This document shows, in pieces, positions 17,724 to 25,406 of a stretch of 64,000 nt of DNA. The translations under genes and the position numbers were made by a program. The stretch comes from Desulfospira sp963664655 (GTDB lineage: Bacteria > Desulfobacterota > Desulfobacteria > Desulfobacterales > Desulfobacteraceae). The stretch lies in the NCBI GenBank assembly GCA_963664655.2, contig CAXXHM010000001.1:682001-746000 (forward strand). Reading direction: 5' to 3'. Positions within the stretch are counted from its first letter, which is position 1. Every line of letters begins with the position of its first letter. The notes under the pieces were generated by a model. It saw only the letters and a program-made list of their open reading frames with translations, did no database searches and had not been told where the DNA came from.

Positions 17724-17763
17724 TTTCATCTTTCGCCTTCAGCCTTCAGTCTTCAGCCTTTAT
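17724..17763. repeat. Simple-sequence tract of CTTCAGCC words
   Basis: The tract is imperfect repetition of CTTCAGCCTT/CTTCAGTCTT. On the minus strand it supplies the last codons (Ala-Glu-Asp) and the TGA stop of the methyltransferase gene. A related tract is at 18551-18600, where it overlaps the cooC stop. It has no coding value of its own. Confidence 0.75.
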
Positions 17764-18528
17764 ATCCATCATCCGTGTGGCCAGGCCCGGGGTCGGTTTA
17801 TAAAGCTTTCGGCTCCTGATCTTCAAGGCCAGGGGCCGGGTCCTGAATTTGGGCACCGGCTTGATGCGCATCCCGATCAGGGTACCGTAATAGGATTTTT
17901 GCACCAGCCATAAATTCTCGATATAGGAAGCCACCTTGCCATGAAAAAATGGACACTGCGGTGTTGTCCGCCAGACCACGGGCACACGGCCCAGGATACC
18001 GGACAGGGTCCGTTTGATGTCCCCGATACTGAAAAAATGGGCTTTTGAAAACATGCCCGGGATAAAAAAACCTTTTGCCTGCCGGGCCATGTTTAAGGGG
18101 GCATACCGGTTCAGCACCCCGATAATCACGCTGTCCTTTGCCACCCGGCAGGCCTCTTCAATGGCCTTGGCCGGCCTTTCGGTAAATTCCAGGCTGGTGA
18201 AAAAAAAGGCGGTGTCAAAGGCGTTGTCTTCAAAGGGCAGGTCTTCAGCCGCCCCCCGGTGAAGGTCCACCTGATGGCCAAGCCGTTCCAGGGCCTTGTC
18301 CAGCATATAAGGGGACGGATCAATGCCGGTAAGGTTAAGCCCCCGGTCCAGCAACGGTTCAAGGCTGGCCCCGGTGCCGCACCCGATATCCAGTATCCGG
18401 CTTCCCTTTTCGAGGGTCATGAGGTCCTGAATCAGCTTGAGTTCAAGGTTTACCTGGTACTGAATCCCCGGCCTCTCAAGCCAGGCATTGTACCGATCTG
18501 CGTCCATGAAATCGAATACATACCCCAT
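17746..18528 (-). CDS. Class I SAM-dependent methyltransferase
   Basis: The protein has 260 residues. Motif I is ILDIGCGTGASLEPLL (about 45-60), followed by LTGIDPSPYMLDKAL and the post-motif FDTAFFFTSLEF, a UbiE/BioC-like methyltransferase fold. The substrate is not evident. The start (MGYVFDFMDADRYNAWL) follows GGTAGGGGTGA. The C-terminal residues KAED and the stop come from the adjoining CTTCAGCC repeat, so the native end may once have been different. Confidence 0.88.
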   Translation of the reverse strand: MGYVFDFMDADRYNAWLERPGIQYQVNLELKLIQDLMTLEKGSRILDIGCGTGASLEPLLDRGLNLTGIDPSPYMLDKALERLGHQVDLHRGAAEDLPFEDNAFDTAFFFTSLEFTERPAKAIEEACRVAKDSVIIGVLNRYAPLNMARQAKGFFIPGMFSKAHFFSIGDIKRTLSGILGRVPVVWRTTPQCPFFHGKVASYIENLWLVQKSYYGTLIGMRIKPVPKFRTRPLALKIRSRKLYKPTPGLATRMMDIKAED

Positions 18529-18550
18529 TTCACCCCTACCTTGGTTTGCG

Positions 18551-18600
18551 AACCTTCAGCCTAAACCCCTTCGGTCTTCAGCCTAATTACCTTCCGCCTA
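18551..18600. repeat. CTTCAGCCTAA simple-sequence tract at the cooC 3' end
   Basis: The tract contains CCTTCAGCCTAAACC, GGTCTTCAGCCTAATTACC and CTTCCGCCTAACC. The TAG of cooC is embedded in the last word. It is related to 17724-17763 and lies between two minus-strand genes, with no hairpin terminator visible. Confidence 0.65.
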
Positions 18601-19362
18601 ACCAATAATTTCCTTAACCTTTTTCATCATTTCATCAATGGCCAGAACCGCTTTGGAATCATCGGGCAGATCCATTAAAGAGCGCTGTTCCATATCAAAT
18701 TCAAGGAGATTGTCATCATCGGGGATGGTACACAAAATGGGAACCCCGATCCGTTCCACCTCATCTAAAAACGCCTGGCTCAGCTTTTCCGGGGCCCGGT
18801 TAACAATAATCCCCTTGTGCTTGATTTCCAGTTTAAGGTCATCCAGCATCTCATTAATCCGGCCCACGGCCCGCAGGCCCCGCAGGGCGTAATCAGTGAC
18901 CATCAACAGGATATCCACCTTCCCGGAAGTCCTTCGGCTCAAATGTTCCATGCCGGCTTCATTGTCCACCAGAAGATACCGGTAGTTTTTTTCAAGCTCA
19001 TCAGTGAACCGGTTGAGAATGTTGTTGACCATGCAGTAACAGCCCTGGCCTTCCTGCCGGCCCATGACCAGCAGGTCAAAGTCTTTCTTTTCAATCAGCA
19101 CCTGGTTCATGAGCATTTCAAGGTAAAGGATCTTATCCATACCCGAGGGGACACTCTGGGGGTCTTTCATGAAATTTTCCCGGATATCCCCCACGGTATT
19201 ATCTATGGGCAGTCCTAAGGTTTCCCCCAAATTGCTGTTGGGATCAGCATCAACGGCAAGAAGCGGCCCGTCCTGTTTCTTTGCAAAATGTCTGACAGCC
19301 AGGGCGGAAACCGTTGTCTTGCCCACCCCGCCTTTACCGGCCATGGCAATTATCTTACTCAT
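18598..19362 (-). CDS. cooC: CooC-family nickel-insertion ATPase
   Basis: The protein has 254 residues and a MinD/SIMIBI ATPase fold with deviant Walker A MAGKGGVGKTTVSALA at the N-terminus, followed by DADPNSNLGETLGL and MGRQEGQGCYCMVNN. The CxC pair (about residue 107-109) is the metal-binding dimer site of CooC/AcsF proteins. These mature nickel sites of carbon monoxide dehydrogenase/acetyl-CoA synthase. No CODH gene is in this window, so the client is elsewhere. The start has a GGAG site about 5 bases upstream. Confidence 0.9.
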   Translation of the reverse strand: MSKIIAMAGKGGVGKTTVSALAVRHFAKKQDGPLLAVDADPNSNLGETLGLPIDNTVGDIRENFMKDPQSVPSGMDKILYLEMLMNQVLIEKKDFDLLVMGRQEGQGCYCMVNNILNRFTDELEKNYRYLLVDNEAGMEHLSRRTSGKVDILLMVTDYALRGLRAVGRINEMLDDLKLEIKHKGIIVNRAPEKLSQAFLDEVERIGVPILCTIPDDDNLLEFDMEQRSLMDLPDDSKAVLAIDEMMKKVKEIIG

Positions 19363-19480
19363 ATTCGCTCCAAATTTAGAAATTCAAATCACGTTACCTA
19401 ACATAACGCAATCAATAAAAAAAGCAAGGTGGGTAAATTGATGGGACAGGGCCATGTGACTTGCCAGCTGTTTGATATGA

Positions 19481-19605
19481 TAGTGTGGATAATAATGCAA
19501 AAAATGGAAACCGGAAACGGAAGTCCGGAGACCGGATATTGCGATTCCCTCGGGTTGACGCACTCCGGTCTGCGGTCTCCGGTCTTCGGTTTCCTTCAAA
19601 CACTA
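19481..19605. repeat. Palindromic element made of GGAGACCGG-type words
   Basis: The arms GGAAACCGGAAACGGAAG...GGAGACCGG (19507-19537) and CCGGTCTGCGGTCTCCGGTC...GGTTTCC (19565-19593) are imperfect inverse repeats. The outer ends TAGTGTGGATAA and CAAACACTA resemble the TAGTGTTTGAA terminus of the 146-nt palindrome family. On the minus strand the TAG stop of the DUF4197 gene is the first three bases of the element. It could act as a bidirectional hairpin or as a related mobile repeat. Confidence 0.6.
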
Positions 19606-20415
19606 ATTGAACAATTTTTTAAGCAGGCTGGTGGTCTGCTCGACGGGATTCTCGCGGATGGCTTTTTCTTTTTGTGCCATATAATAAAAAATGCCGTCCA
19701 TGCCCTTTTCCACCACATATTCTGAGAGGTTGGCCTTGACGTCGGGGACCAGGGGCAGGGTTTTATACTTTGCCACCATGGTGTCATAGGACTGGACTGC
19801 CTTTACCTCGTTTAAGGCCTCTTCCACCACAGGGGTCATGGCGTCGGACAGGTCACCGGACATTTTTTCCTTGAAATACTGGGTGGCCGCGTCATCGGCT
19901 CCCTGATAGATTTGTTTTGCGTCGTCAAAGGTCATGGCGGAGATGGCGTTCATAAACAGCTCTTTGGCCTTGGGGGTGGCCGCTTCCGCTGCCCGGTTCA
20001 ATTTTAGTTCCAGGTCATCGGTAAGGGACGAGAACCCGGCCTTGTCCAGCAGGGACTTGGCCGTGGAAAGGCTGCCCGGCAGCGGGATATGGATATTGTC
20101 GTCACTGTTGAACCCGTCTGTGGCCCCCAGCTGTTCAACCACGGCTTCGGATGCGACCTCTAGTGCCTCTTTCAATCCACTGGAGATCTCATCAACGGAA
20201 AGCCCGGATATGGAAGACGAGGTAGAGGATGTCGAACTTTTGGTGCTGCTTTTTGAAGAACTGCTGCTGGTGCTGTCCTTGGAACTGCCTGAGTTCCCAA
20301 GGGAGTTTAATACACTTTTTCCCTGGTCCAGCCAGGAATTTCCGGCATAGGCCGAAACGCTTAAAACCAGGGTCAAACAAATGCCGGCCAGGCCGGTCTT
20401 CCAAAAACCTTTCAT
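19603..20415 (-). CDS. DUF4197 domain secreted protein
   Basis: The 270-residue protein has a signal peptide (MKGFWKTGLAGICLTLVLSVSAYAG), then a Ser/Thr/Lys low-complexity linker (about 44-69), then a helical DUF4197 domain (about 75-268) with KAKELFMNAISAMTFDDAKQIYQGADDAATQYF and VVEKGMDGIFYYMAQKEKAIR. DUF4197 proteins are periplasmic or lipoprotein-like and have no established function. An AAGGAG site lies about 10 bases before the ATG. It follows the AsmA gene by 15 bases and is probably co-transcribed with it. Confidence 0.88.
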   Translation of the reverse strand: MKGFWKTGLAGICLTLVLSVSAYAGNSWLDQGKSVLNSLGNSGSSKDSTSSSSSKSSTKSSTSSTSSSISGLSVDEISSGLKEALEVASEAVVEQLGATDGFNSDDNIHIPLPGSLSTAKSLLDKAGFSSLTDDLELKLNRAAEAATPKAKELFMNAISAMTFDDAKQIYQGADDAATQYFKEKMSGDLSDAMTPVVEEALNEVKAVQSYDTMVAKYKTLPLVPDVKANLSEYVVEKGMDGIFYYMAQKEKAIRENPVEQTTSLLKKLFN

Positions 20416-20430
20416 TGTTGTTTATTCTCC

Positions 20431-22557
20431 TTAATTGGTTAAGCCGGGGATAAGGCTGTTCAATACCCCCTTGGCCTGTTCTTTAACGCTTTTGCTGCTC
20501 GTGCCTGATCCCGAGCCTCCCTGAATCAGGCTCTTGAGACTATCGGCATCCGGCAGCTGGCTCTTGAGCAATCCTTCCAGGTCCACCCGGATTTTGGGCT
20601 TGGCAAATGTGCCGGTTACCAGGACCGGGACCGTAAGTCCGGACCTGTCTTTGGTGTCCCCCTGCCCTTTGAGGGTGGCCACAAGCTTGGTTTCAACCTC
20701 AAAATCAAGGGTCTCCTTGATCAGGTGGGCCTTTCCATTCGCCCCGACCCTGAGCAGCGGCGAGGTAAGGCTGGCGTCAGTTATCATGGCAATGCCCTTT
20801 CCTAAGGAAAAGGGAATGCTCAATTGGCTGAAATCGGTTCTGGGCTTTTCTTCAACGGTTTCGGCAAGGCCGACCTTTGCGCCTGCATTCCGGACCATAT
20901 TGGCCAGATCCACCCCCACAATGGCACCGTCAGTAAACCGCAGCTGCCCTTTTCCGGTTACGGTTTTTTTGATCATGTCAGGGGTCTCCCCTGTCATGGC
21001 AAGTTTCATATCTGCGGCCAGGGTGCCCTCAATAACATCCACTGCGGCGGCGGCCTGAACCAGGGGAGCGGCCTGGATATTTTTGGCATCCAGCTCAAAC
21101 TGGATTTTAGGGGTGTCTTTTCTGACGTCCAGGACACTGCTTGCGGCCACGCTTCCCTGGTATAAGGTCAACGACACAGGTTTAAGCTTAAATACCCCGC
21201 CTTTGCCCTGAACCTGGGCTTTAAGGTTCTGAATGCTGATGTTGGCGGCCTTAAGCTTTCCTGCAGAAAGATTTCCGTCCACCACCATCTGCCGAAGGGC
21301 TGTATAATCCGTGCCGGTTTCTGCCGGCTCTTTTTCTTTTGCTGAAGCGGCGGCTGTTTTTGATGAAGCTGTATTTTGTTGGGCGGCTTTGGTTTTGGCC
21401 GCTTCCTTCTGGGCGGATCCGGTTTGGGTCCCGGTCTTTTCCCGGGCTGCCGGCGGCAGGTACCGGTCCAGGTCTATTTGATCCAGAGCCAGGTCAAACT
21501 GAATGTCCGGTTTGGAAAATTCTTTGGCCCGGGCGGAAAAATTCAAGGTTGACTCATCCAGCTTTAATACCCCCTCAGACACCTCAACCAGGCCGGCATC
21601 GGCCTTGACCTTTGTTCTTAGGGAAACCAGATCCAGGGCCTTGGGGTCTGATGTTTCCATGGGCAGGGCCATCCCTAACCCGTCCATCAGTTTCCGGGGT
21701 GAAAAGGAATCCACTTCAACGGCCAGATCAGCCCCCGGATTACCGGCCGGGTCTGTGATGGCCCCCTTAAGCTTGCATACCAGAAGGTCCAGGGCCTTTA
21801 AGGTAATATTCAGGGGGATATCCGTTTTTCCCGGCTCTTTTCCAATGGGCCCGGCTTCACCGGTCAGGGAAAGGGGTTTTCCGTCCAGCTTAACGGACAG
21901 ATCCACGGGAATGGGGTTGTCCAGGCTGATATTTTCAATGACCACGCGAAAATCCGTAAGTTTTTTGTCCACACCGCTGACGGGGTCTTTATAGTGTACC
22001 AGGCCGTTGACAATTGAAAAATTTCTAATGGACAACGCCTCAATGGGCAGACTGCCGGATCCGGTCTGTTCCTGTTTTTTTTCTGCAGGTTCAGCTTCTT
22101 TTTTTACTGTGGATTCTGTTTTGGGTGTCGGCTTTTTGGCCTGATCTTCTCCTGTCTGGCCCAGGTCTTCCCAGTTGCCTTTTCCGTTTTTGTCTTTTTC
22201 CAGGTAGATTTGGGGAGAATCAATCAGAAAGGTTTTAACCTCCACATGCTTTGACAGCAGCGGCATCACCTTTAGCCTGACCTCAAAGGCCTTTATGGTC
22301 ACCATGTCCGACGCACTGAACCCTTTGGGATTTCCCAGCTTTAAATCCGAAAGCTTGACACCGACCCAGGGGAACACCGACAGGTCCATGTCATCACCAA
22401 TGGAAAACGGCCGGCCGGCCTGTTCGGAAACCAGCTGCTCAATTTCAGGCTTATACTGCCTGACATCCACGAACCGGGGAATCAGTATCACGGCACCGGC
22501 CACCAGCAATATCAGGCAGCCCAATGCGATCAATCCCCATTTTATGATCCCCTTCAT
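20431..22557 (-). CDS. AsmA-family inner-membrane protein
   Basis: The 708-residue protein has one N-terminal membrane anchor (about 5-27) and a long periplasmic part. The N-terminal AsmA segment (IPRFVDVRQYKPEIEQLVSEQAGRPFSIG, then FPWVGVKLSDLKLGNPKGF) and a C-terminal AsmA_2-like region (VDVIEGTLAADMKLAMTGETPDMIKKTVTGKGQLRFTDGAIVGVDL, 505-560) are clear. Two low-complexity Lys/Glu/Ala linkers lie at about 135-170 and 385-420. AsmA-like proteins are implicated in outer-membrane lipid transport or homeostasis. The start has GGAGGAAAC 5 bases upstream. Confidence 0.9.
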   Translation of the reverse strand: MKGIIKWGLIALGCLILLVAGAVILIPRFVDVRQYKPEIEQLVSEQAGRPFSIGDDMDLSVFPWVGVKLSDLKLGNPKGFSASDMVTIKAFEVRLKVMPLLSKHVEVKTFLIDSPQIYLEKDKNGKGNWEDLGQTGEDQAKKPTPKTESTVKKEAEPAEKKQEQTGSGSLPIEALSIRNFSIVNGLVHYKDPVSGVDKKLTDFRVVIENISLDNPIPVDLSVKLDGKPLSLTGEAGPIGKEPGKTDIPLNITLKALDLLVCKLKGAITDPAGNPGADLAVEVDSFSPRKLMDGLGMALPMETSDPKALDLVSLRTKVKADAGLVEVSEGVLKLDESTLNFSARAKEFSKPDIQFDLALDQIDLDRYLPPAAREKTGTQTGSAQKEAAKTKAAQQNTASSKTAAASAKEKEPAETGTDYTALRQMVVDGNLSAGKLKAANISIQNLKAQVQGKGGVFKLKPVSLTLYQGSVAASSVLDVRKDTPKIQFELDAKNIQAAPLVQAAAAVDVIEGTLAADMKLAMTGETPDMIKKTVTGKGQLRFTDGAIVGVDLANMVRNAGAKVGLAETVEEKPRTDFSQLSIPFSLGKGIAMITDASLTSPLLRVGANGKAHLIKETLDFEVETKLVATLKGQGDTKDRSGLTVPVLVTGTFAKPKIRVDLEGLLKSQLPDADSLKSLIQGGSGSGTSSKSVKEQAKGVLNSLIPGLTN

Positions 22558-22694
22558 TTGGTTTCCTCCGCTTATTTTTACGATAATTTTAATATGAAAG
22601 ACTATTTAATGACAGGATAACTCTACCATGATTCCCTGTTTTTTCAATGGGGTTTTCTGTTTACAGGCCGACAATTGCACAGGCCCCAGATACA

Positions 22695-22737
22695 AAACGG
22701 CGGGATCCGAGGGAACCCGCCGTTTATCTTTTTTTTA
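22695..22737 (+). terminator. Rho-independent terminator reading rightwards
   Basis: The stem AAACGGCGGG/CCCGCCGTTT with an 11-base loop is followed by ATCTTTTTTTT. The T-run orientation indicates a plus-strand terminator. No annotated plus-strand gene lies upstream (only the 5' end of the minus-strand AsmA gene). A short divergent transcript or a transferred terminator is possible. It immediately precedes copy C of the structured repeat. Confidence 0.75.
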
Positions 22738-22828
22738 TGAAAGTCTCACGAACGCCCTGAGAAGACTTTCAATATTTGTTGCGGACCGGTGCTTGGCAGG
22801 ATAACCAAAGACGGTCCGTGACCGTTGT
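22733..22828 (+). repeat. Structured leader-like repeat, copy C
   Basis: This copy runs on the plus strand from TATGAAAGTCTCACG through CCTGAGAAGACTTTCAATATTTGTTG and the stem GGACCG...CGGTCC around TTGG-CAGGATAA-CCAA. Compared with copies A and B the outer stem has changed on both sides, which keeps it paired. Unlike A and B it does not precede a gene on its strand; it points into the 3' end of a PEP-CTERM gene. Confidence 0.75.
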
Positions 22829-22845
22829 GCTGATCTGCTTTTGGG

Positions 22846-23484
22846 CTATGTTAGAGTTTTTCTCCTGTACAGGCGGGCAAGCCCGAGCATGCCAAAGCCT
22901 AAAAGAAAAAATGTTCCCGGCTCTGGGTTTGCGATGGGATCATCCTCGGTGGTGGAGGATTCCTCGGTAAGTGTTATTGCACCGGTAAACATAATGTTTG
23001 CAGCAACACAACCGTTGGTAATACTTACCGCCATATCCGACAATGTCCCCCCCAGTAAATCATTTGAAACAATTGAAACATTGCTCGTCTCAAAGCTAAT
23101 GAAAACGCCCTCCATATATGTCAGTGCCAGACTGTCAAAAACTGCTTCAAGATAAACGGCATCCGGATCATCAGAATCAGTAATGAAAAAACTGCCACTG
23201 TATCCTGTATCTGTAGAGTATGCCGTGGTCACAAATTCAAATTTCAGGTAAGGCGTATACAACACCTGGTCTACCTCACCGATGTCTATACCCGTAACGT
23301 TGGAAGATATGGAAAAAGTTTTTTCAAGTTCCCAGTTCCAATTACCCTCATCGTCCCAAATGTCTGTACCAAGCAAACCGTTCAGGGAAATTGTCTTAGC
23401 TGAGACATTATTATTCAAGCTAAACAGAAGGATTAGCGCCATGCAAACAATAATCAGACCGGGTTTTAGCTTATATTTCAACAT
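22846..23484 (-). CDS. PEP-CTERM sorting-signal protein
   Basis: This is a 212-residue exported protein with signal peptide (MLKYKLKPGLIIVCMALILLFSLNNNVSAK), a mature Ser/Thr/Asp-rich beta-type region and a C-terminal PEP-CTERM anchor: NPEPGTFFLLGFGMLGLARLYRRK. Such proteins are processed by an exosortase (EpsH) and exported with exopolysaccharide; the exosortase is not in the window. The mature part is not recognised. The ATG at 23484 follows AAAGGGGGG. It is downstream of, and 22 bases from, another PEP-CTERM gene. Confidence 0.85.
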   Translation of the reverse strand: MLKYKLKPGLIIVCMALILLFSLNNNVSAKTISLNGLLGTDIWDDEGNWNWELEKTFSISSNVTGIDIGEVDQVLYTPYLKFEFVTTAYSTDTGYSGSFFITDSDDPDAVYLEAVFDSLALTYMEGVFISFETSNVSIVSNDLLGGTLSDMAVSITNGCVAANIMFTGAITLTEESSTTEDDPIANPEPGTFFLLGFGMLGLARLYRRKTLT

Positions 23485-23506
23485 ACCTGGTGCCCCCCTT
23501 TGCGGT

Positions 23507-24070
23507 CTAAAGATCACTTTTCCGCCGATATCCTGTAAGCATCATCAGTCCAAATCCTATCAGCAATAAAGATGACGGCACCGGAACTGAAGCCAATGTA
23601 AAAGAAATTTCCGCTTTTCCAGTGCCAACACCAGTACTATAAACCGTTGCAATGCTTTGCCCGTCAAAAAGCGTAAAGGTCATTAAAGAGGAAAAATCAG
23701 TTTCAAATTCATTAATCCAGGCACCGCCAGCAATCTGATATCCCCCTGTCAACACAAGCGAACTACTCCCTGTCGGGGTAAAGGTGACACCGTTCTCTGT
23801 TGCTGTGATCACATCAACTCCCTCAAAATTCATAGTCCCGTCTGTTCCTACGCTTGCTGTCAATGTAATCGAATCACCAACTTCAAGTAAATTAAAGTCT
23901 GACCTGGTTACAATGGCGCCTGTAATACTAATTGTGTTGGTACTGAGAGTGTAAGTAAAATCTCCTGTGGCCCCGATTTCAACCGTGCCTGAGTATGCAG
24001 AACCGGATAAAAAGACACCGAGTATCAATGAAGTGATAATAATGGAAACACGCTTTACAGTTTTTGACAT
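23507..24070 (-). CDS. PEP-CTERM-type sorting-signal protein
   Basis: This 187-residue exported protein starts at MSKTVKRVSIII with a GGAGAG site, has a signal peptide ending near SGSAYSG, a Thr/Ser-rich beta-strand body, and the tail VPVPSSLLLIGFGLMMLTGYRRK, a variant (VPxP) of the PEP-CTERM motif. It is the first gene of a two-gene PEP-CTERM operon. A near-consensus sigma-54 promoter lies about 60 bases upstream, which agrees with known PrsK/PrsR-sigma-54 control of some PEP-CTERM genes. Confidence 0.85.
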   Translation of the reverse strand: MSKTVKRVSIIITSLILGVFLSGSAYSGTVEIGATGDFTYTLSTNTISITGAIVTRSDFNLLEVGDSITLTASVGTDGTMNFEGVDVITATENGVTFTPTGSSSLVLTGGYQIAGGAWINEFETDFSSLMTFTLFDGQSIATVYSTGVGTGKAEISFTLASVPVPSSLLLIGFGLMMLTGYRRKSDL

Positions 24071-24130
24071 AATGCTCTCCAATTTCAAGTTTTAAAATGG
24101 TTCTTTACTTTTTATTATGTTTAAACAAAT

Positions 24131-24147
24131 ATGCAAATCAGGTGCCA
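24131..24147 (-). promoter_or_regulatory. Sigma-54 promoter of the PEP-CTERM operon
   Basis: On the minus strand TGGCACCTGATTTGCAT is an exact match to the sigma-54 core TGGCAC-N5-TTGCA. The predicted start is about 24120, giving a 50-base leader before the ATG at 24070. The activator is not identified; tandem repeats about 100-160 bases upstream (24246-24309) could be its binding sites. Confidence 0.75.
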
Positions 24148-24245
24148 TAGTGCAAATAAATCACAATTCGCACCATAACCCCTTATTTACAAAGGTTTTA
24201 GAAAAAGAGAAAGGCGCAGGAAGACCCTTCAAGCCTGACACATAT

Positions 24246-24309
24246 GGGCAAAAAATGTTATAACTTTGAAAAAAAGTGGGTAAAAAATGTTATAACTTTG
24301 GGAAAAAAT
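24246..24309. repeat. Two 32-bp tandem repeats upstream of the sigma-54 promoter
   Basis: GGGCAAAAAATGTTATAACTTTG (24246) and GGGTAAAAAATGTTATAACTTTG (24278) repeat with a 32-bp period, three helical turns. Each has the palindrome GTTATAAC. The position upstream of a sigma-54 promoter fits an enhancer site, though a remnant of a mobile element is an alternative. The 16-mer GTGGGTAAAAAATGTT recurs, inverted, upstream of the broken PEP-CTERM protease gene (41648-41663). Confidence 0.65.
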
Positions 24310-24580
24310 TGACATACCATTAATCAATTCCAGACCCTCACCCCGGTAAGATTGAACACGTCAACAGCCCTGATAAACCCTGAAGCGATTGCTCGCTGAT
24401 GTGGCATACAGACCTCAAAAAATTAGTCGGTTCAATACCATTAGGCGACTTTGGTCCGGCCATTTTGCAAAACGCCGGAAGCCGGGCAAGGAATTAATCC
24501 ACAAAACGGGATCAATGATGGGGGGGGATAAATTTGCCCTGAGGCGGCCCCAGGGCAGATTCATTGAAACTGACTGATGC
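24310..24580. other. Intergenic region with no supported gene
   Basis: A 62-codon plus-strand frame (24389-24577) has no ribosome site and no recognisable similarity, with a run of nine G at 24521-24529. I treat it as non-coding. The region separates the PEP-CTERM operon promoter from the 3' end of the FmdE-like gene. Confidence 0.5.
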
Positions 24581-25192
24581 CTAACGGTTTTCCCTTTCGT
24601 TAAAACACGGGATGCACAGAAGCTGTCCCCCGAAATGGCGGGTCCGGGTTTCCATGACGGTTTCGCCGCAGGCGTCGCATACCATGGGGGCCAGGAGACG
24701 GGCCATTTTAGGGGCAGGCCCTGCAGGTTCTTTTACATCAAAAAGATCGGAAAGATCAGCGGCCATCACATCATTGGAGATATCGGCCCGGGTCTTCTTC
24801 CAGACCTTCATCTCTTCATCGGTGAGGCCGGTTTCCGTCATTTTCCGGTGCAGGTCTCCCAAAATCTTCCCGTGGTCACCGTAGATGGTGGGGCGGCCCA
24901 CCAGGCGGGCGGCTTTTCCGTCCTTGCGGCGGTAGAAGGTAAAGGCGTTTTTCCCGTAGTCCTTGAATATCAGATTGCCTTTGCCAAAGGTACAGCCGGT
25001 CAGAAACTGGATGGCGTCCACGCCGCACATATCGGTTTCCACCACAGCCACGATCTCCTCATCTTCGGACAGGCCCATCTGGGTCAGGGCCCATTCAGCG
25101 GCCCGGATGCCGATGGCAAGCCCCGGACACCAGTGGCCGTGGAAACGGATGGTTTGCTCAACGACTTCTTTGGTAATGACACTTTCACTCAT
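24581..25192 (-). CDS. FmdE-family protein with C-terminal zinc finger
   Basis: The 203-residue protein starts at MSESVITKEV behind GGGAGGGG. The FmdE domain shows RFHGHWCPGLAIGIRAAEWAL (about 17-37), VETDMCGVDAIQFLTGCTFGKGNL (about 51-75) and YGKNAFTFYRRKDGKAARL. The tail CDACGE...CIPC forms a C4 zinc finger. FmdE was named from formylmethanofuran dehydrogenase operons, but stand-alone members have no proven activity and often sit beside metal transporters. Here it follows a complete peptide/nickel-type importer, which hints at metal-related work. Confidence 0.88.
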   Translation of the reverse strand: MSESVITKEVVEQTIRFHGHWCPGLAIGIRAAEWALTQMGLSEDEEIVAVVETDMCGVDAIQFLTGCTFGKGNLIFKDYGKNAFTFYRRKDGKAARLVGRPTIYGDHGKILGDLHRKMTETGLTDEEMKVWKKTRADISNDVMAADLSDLFDVKEPAGPAPKMARLLAPMVCDACGETVMETRTRHFGGQLLCIPCFNERENR

Positions 25193-25253
25193 AATCCCCT
25201 CCCTGTGCTGCGTTAACGCAAGCTTCAAATTTTATTAGAATTATCCTGAAAAA

Positions 25254-25406
25254 TGGACTTGGGATATGGGACTTGGGGATTGCATTATCCGTGGCCTCCC
25301 CAAGTCTCAAGTCTCAAGTCTCAAGTCCCAAGTCTCAAGTCCCAAGTCTCAAGTCCCAAGTCTCAAGTCCCAAGTCTCAAGTCCCAAGTCCCATATCCCA
25401 AGTCTA
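25254..25406. repeat. Heptamer tandem array (AAGTCTC/AAGTCCC)
   Basis: Thirteen 7-bp units, mostly alternating AAGTCTC and AAGTCCC, run from 25302 to 25392, followed by ATATCCC and AAGTCTA. An inverted stretch (GGACTTGGGATATGGGACTTGGGG, 25255-25278) precedes the array, so the whole can fold back. On the minus strand the array begins at the TAG stop of the ABC ATPase gene. The same words appear singly at 30850, 50801 and 54878. Confidence 0.9.

Noticed and set aside
19384..19602. Short minus-strand frames over the palindromic element
   Set aside because: They are translations of repeat words (GGAGACCGG type), without coding bias.
24389..24577. 62-codon plus-strand frame as a gene
   Set aside because: It has no ribosome site, no recognisable similarity and a nine-G run inside.
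25302..25392. Regular short repeats as a possible CRISPR array
   Set aside because: Units are 7 bp in direct tandem without spacers, and no cas genes are nearby.
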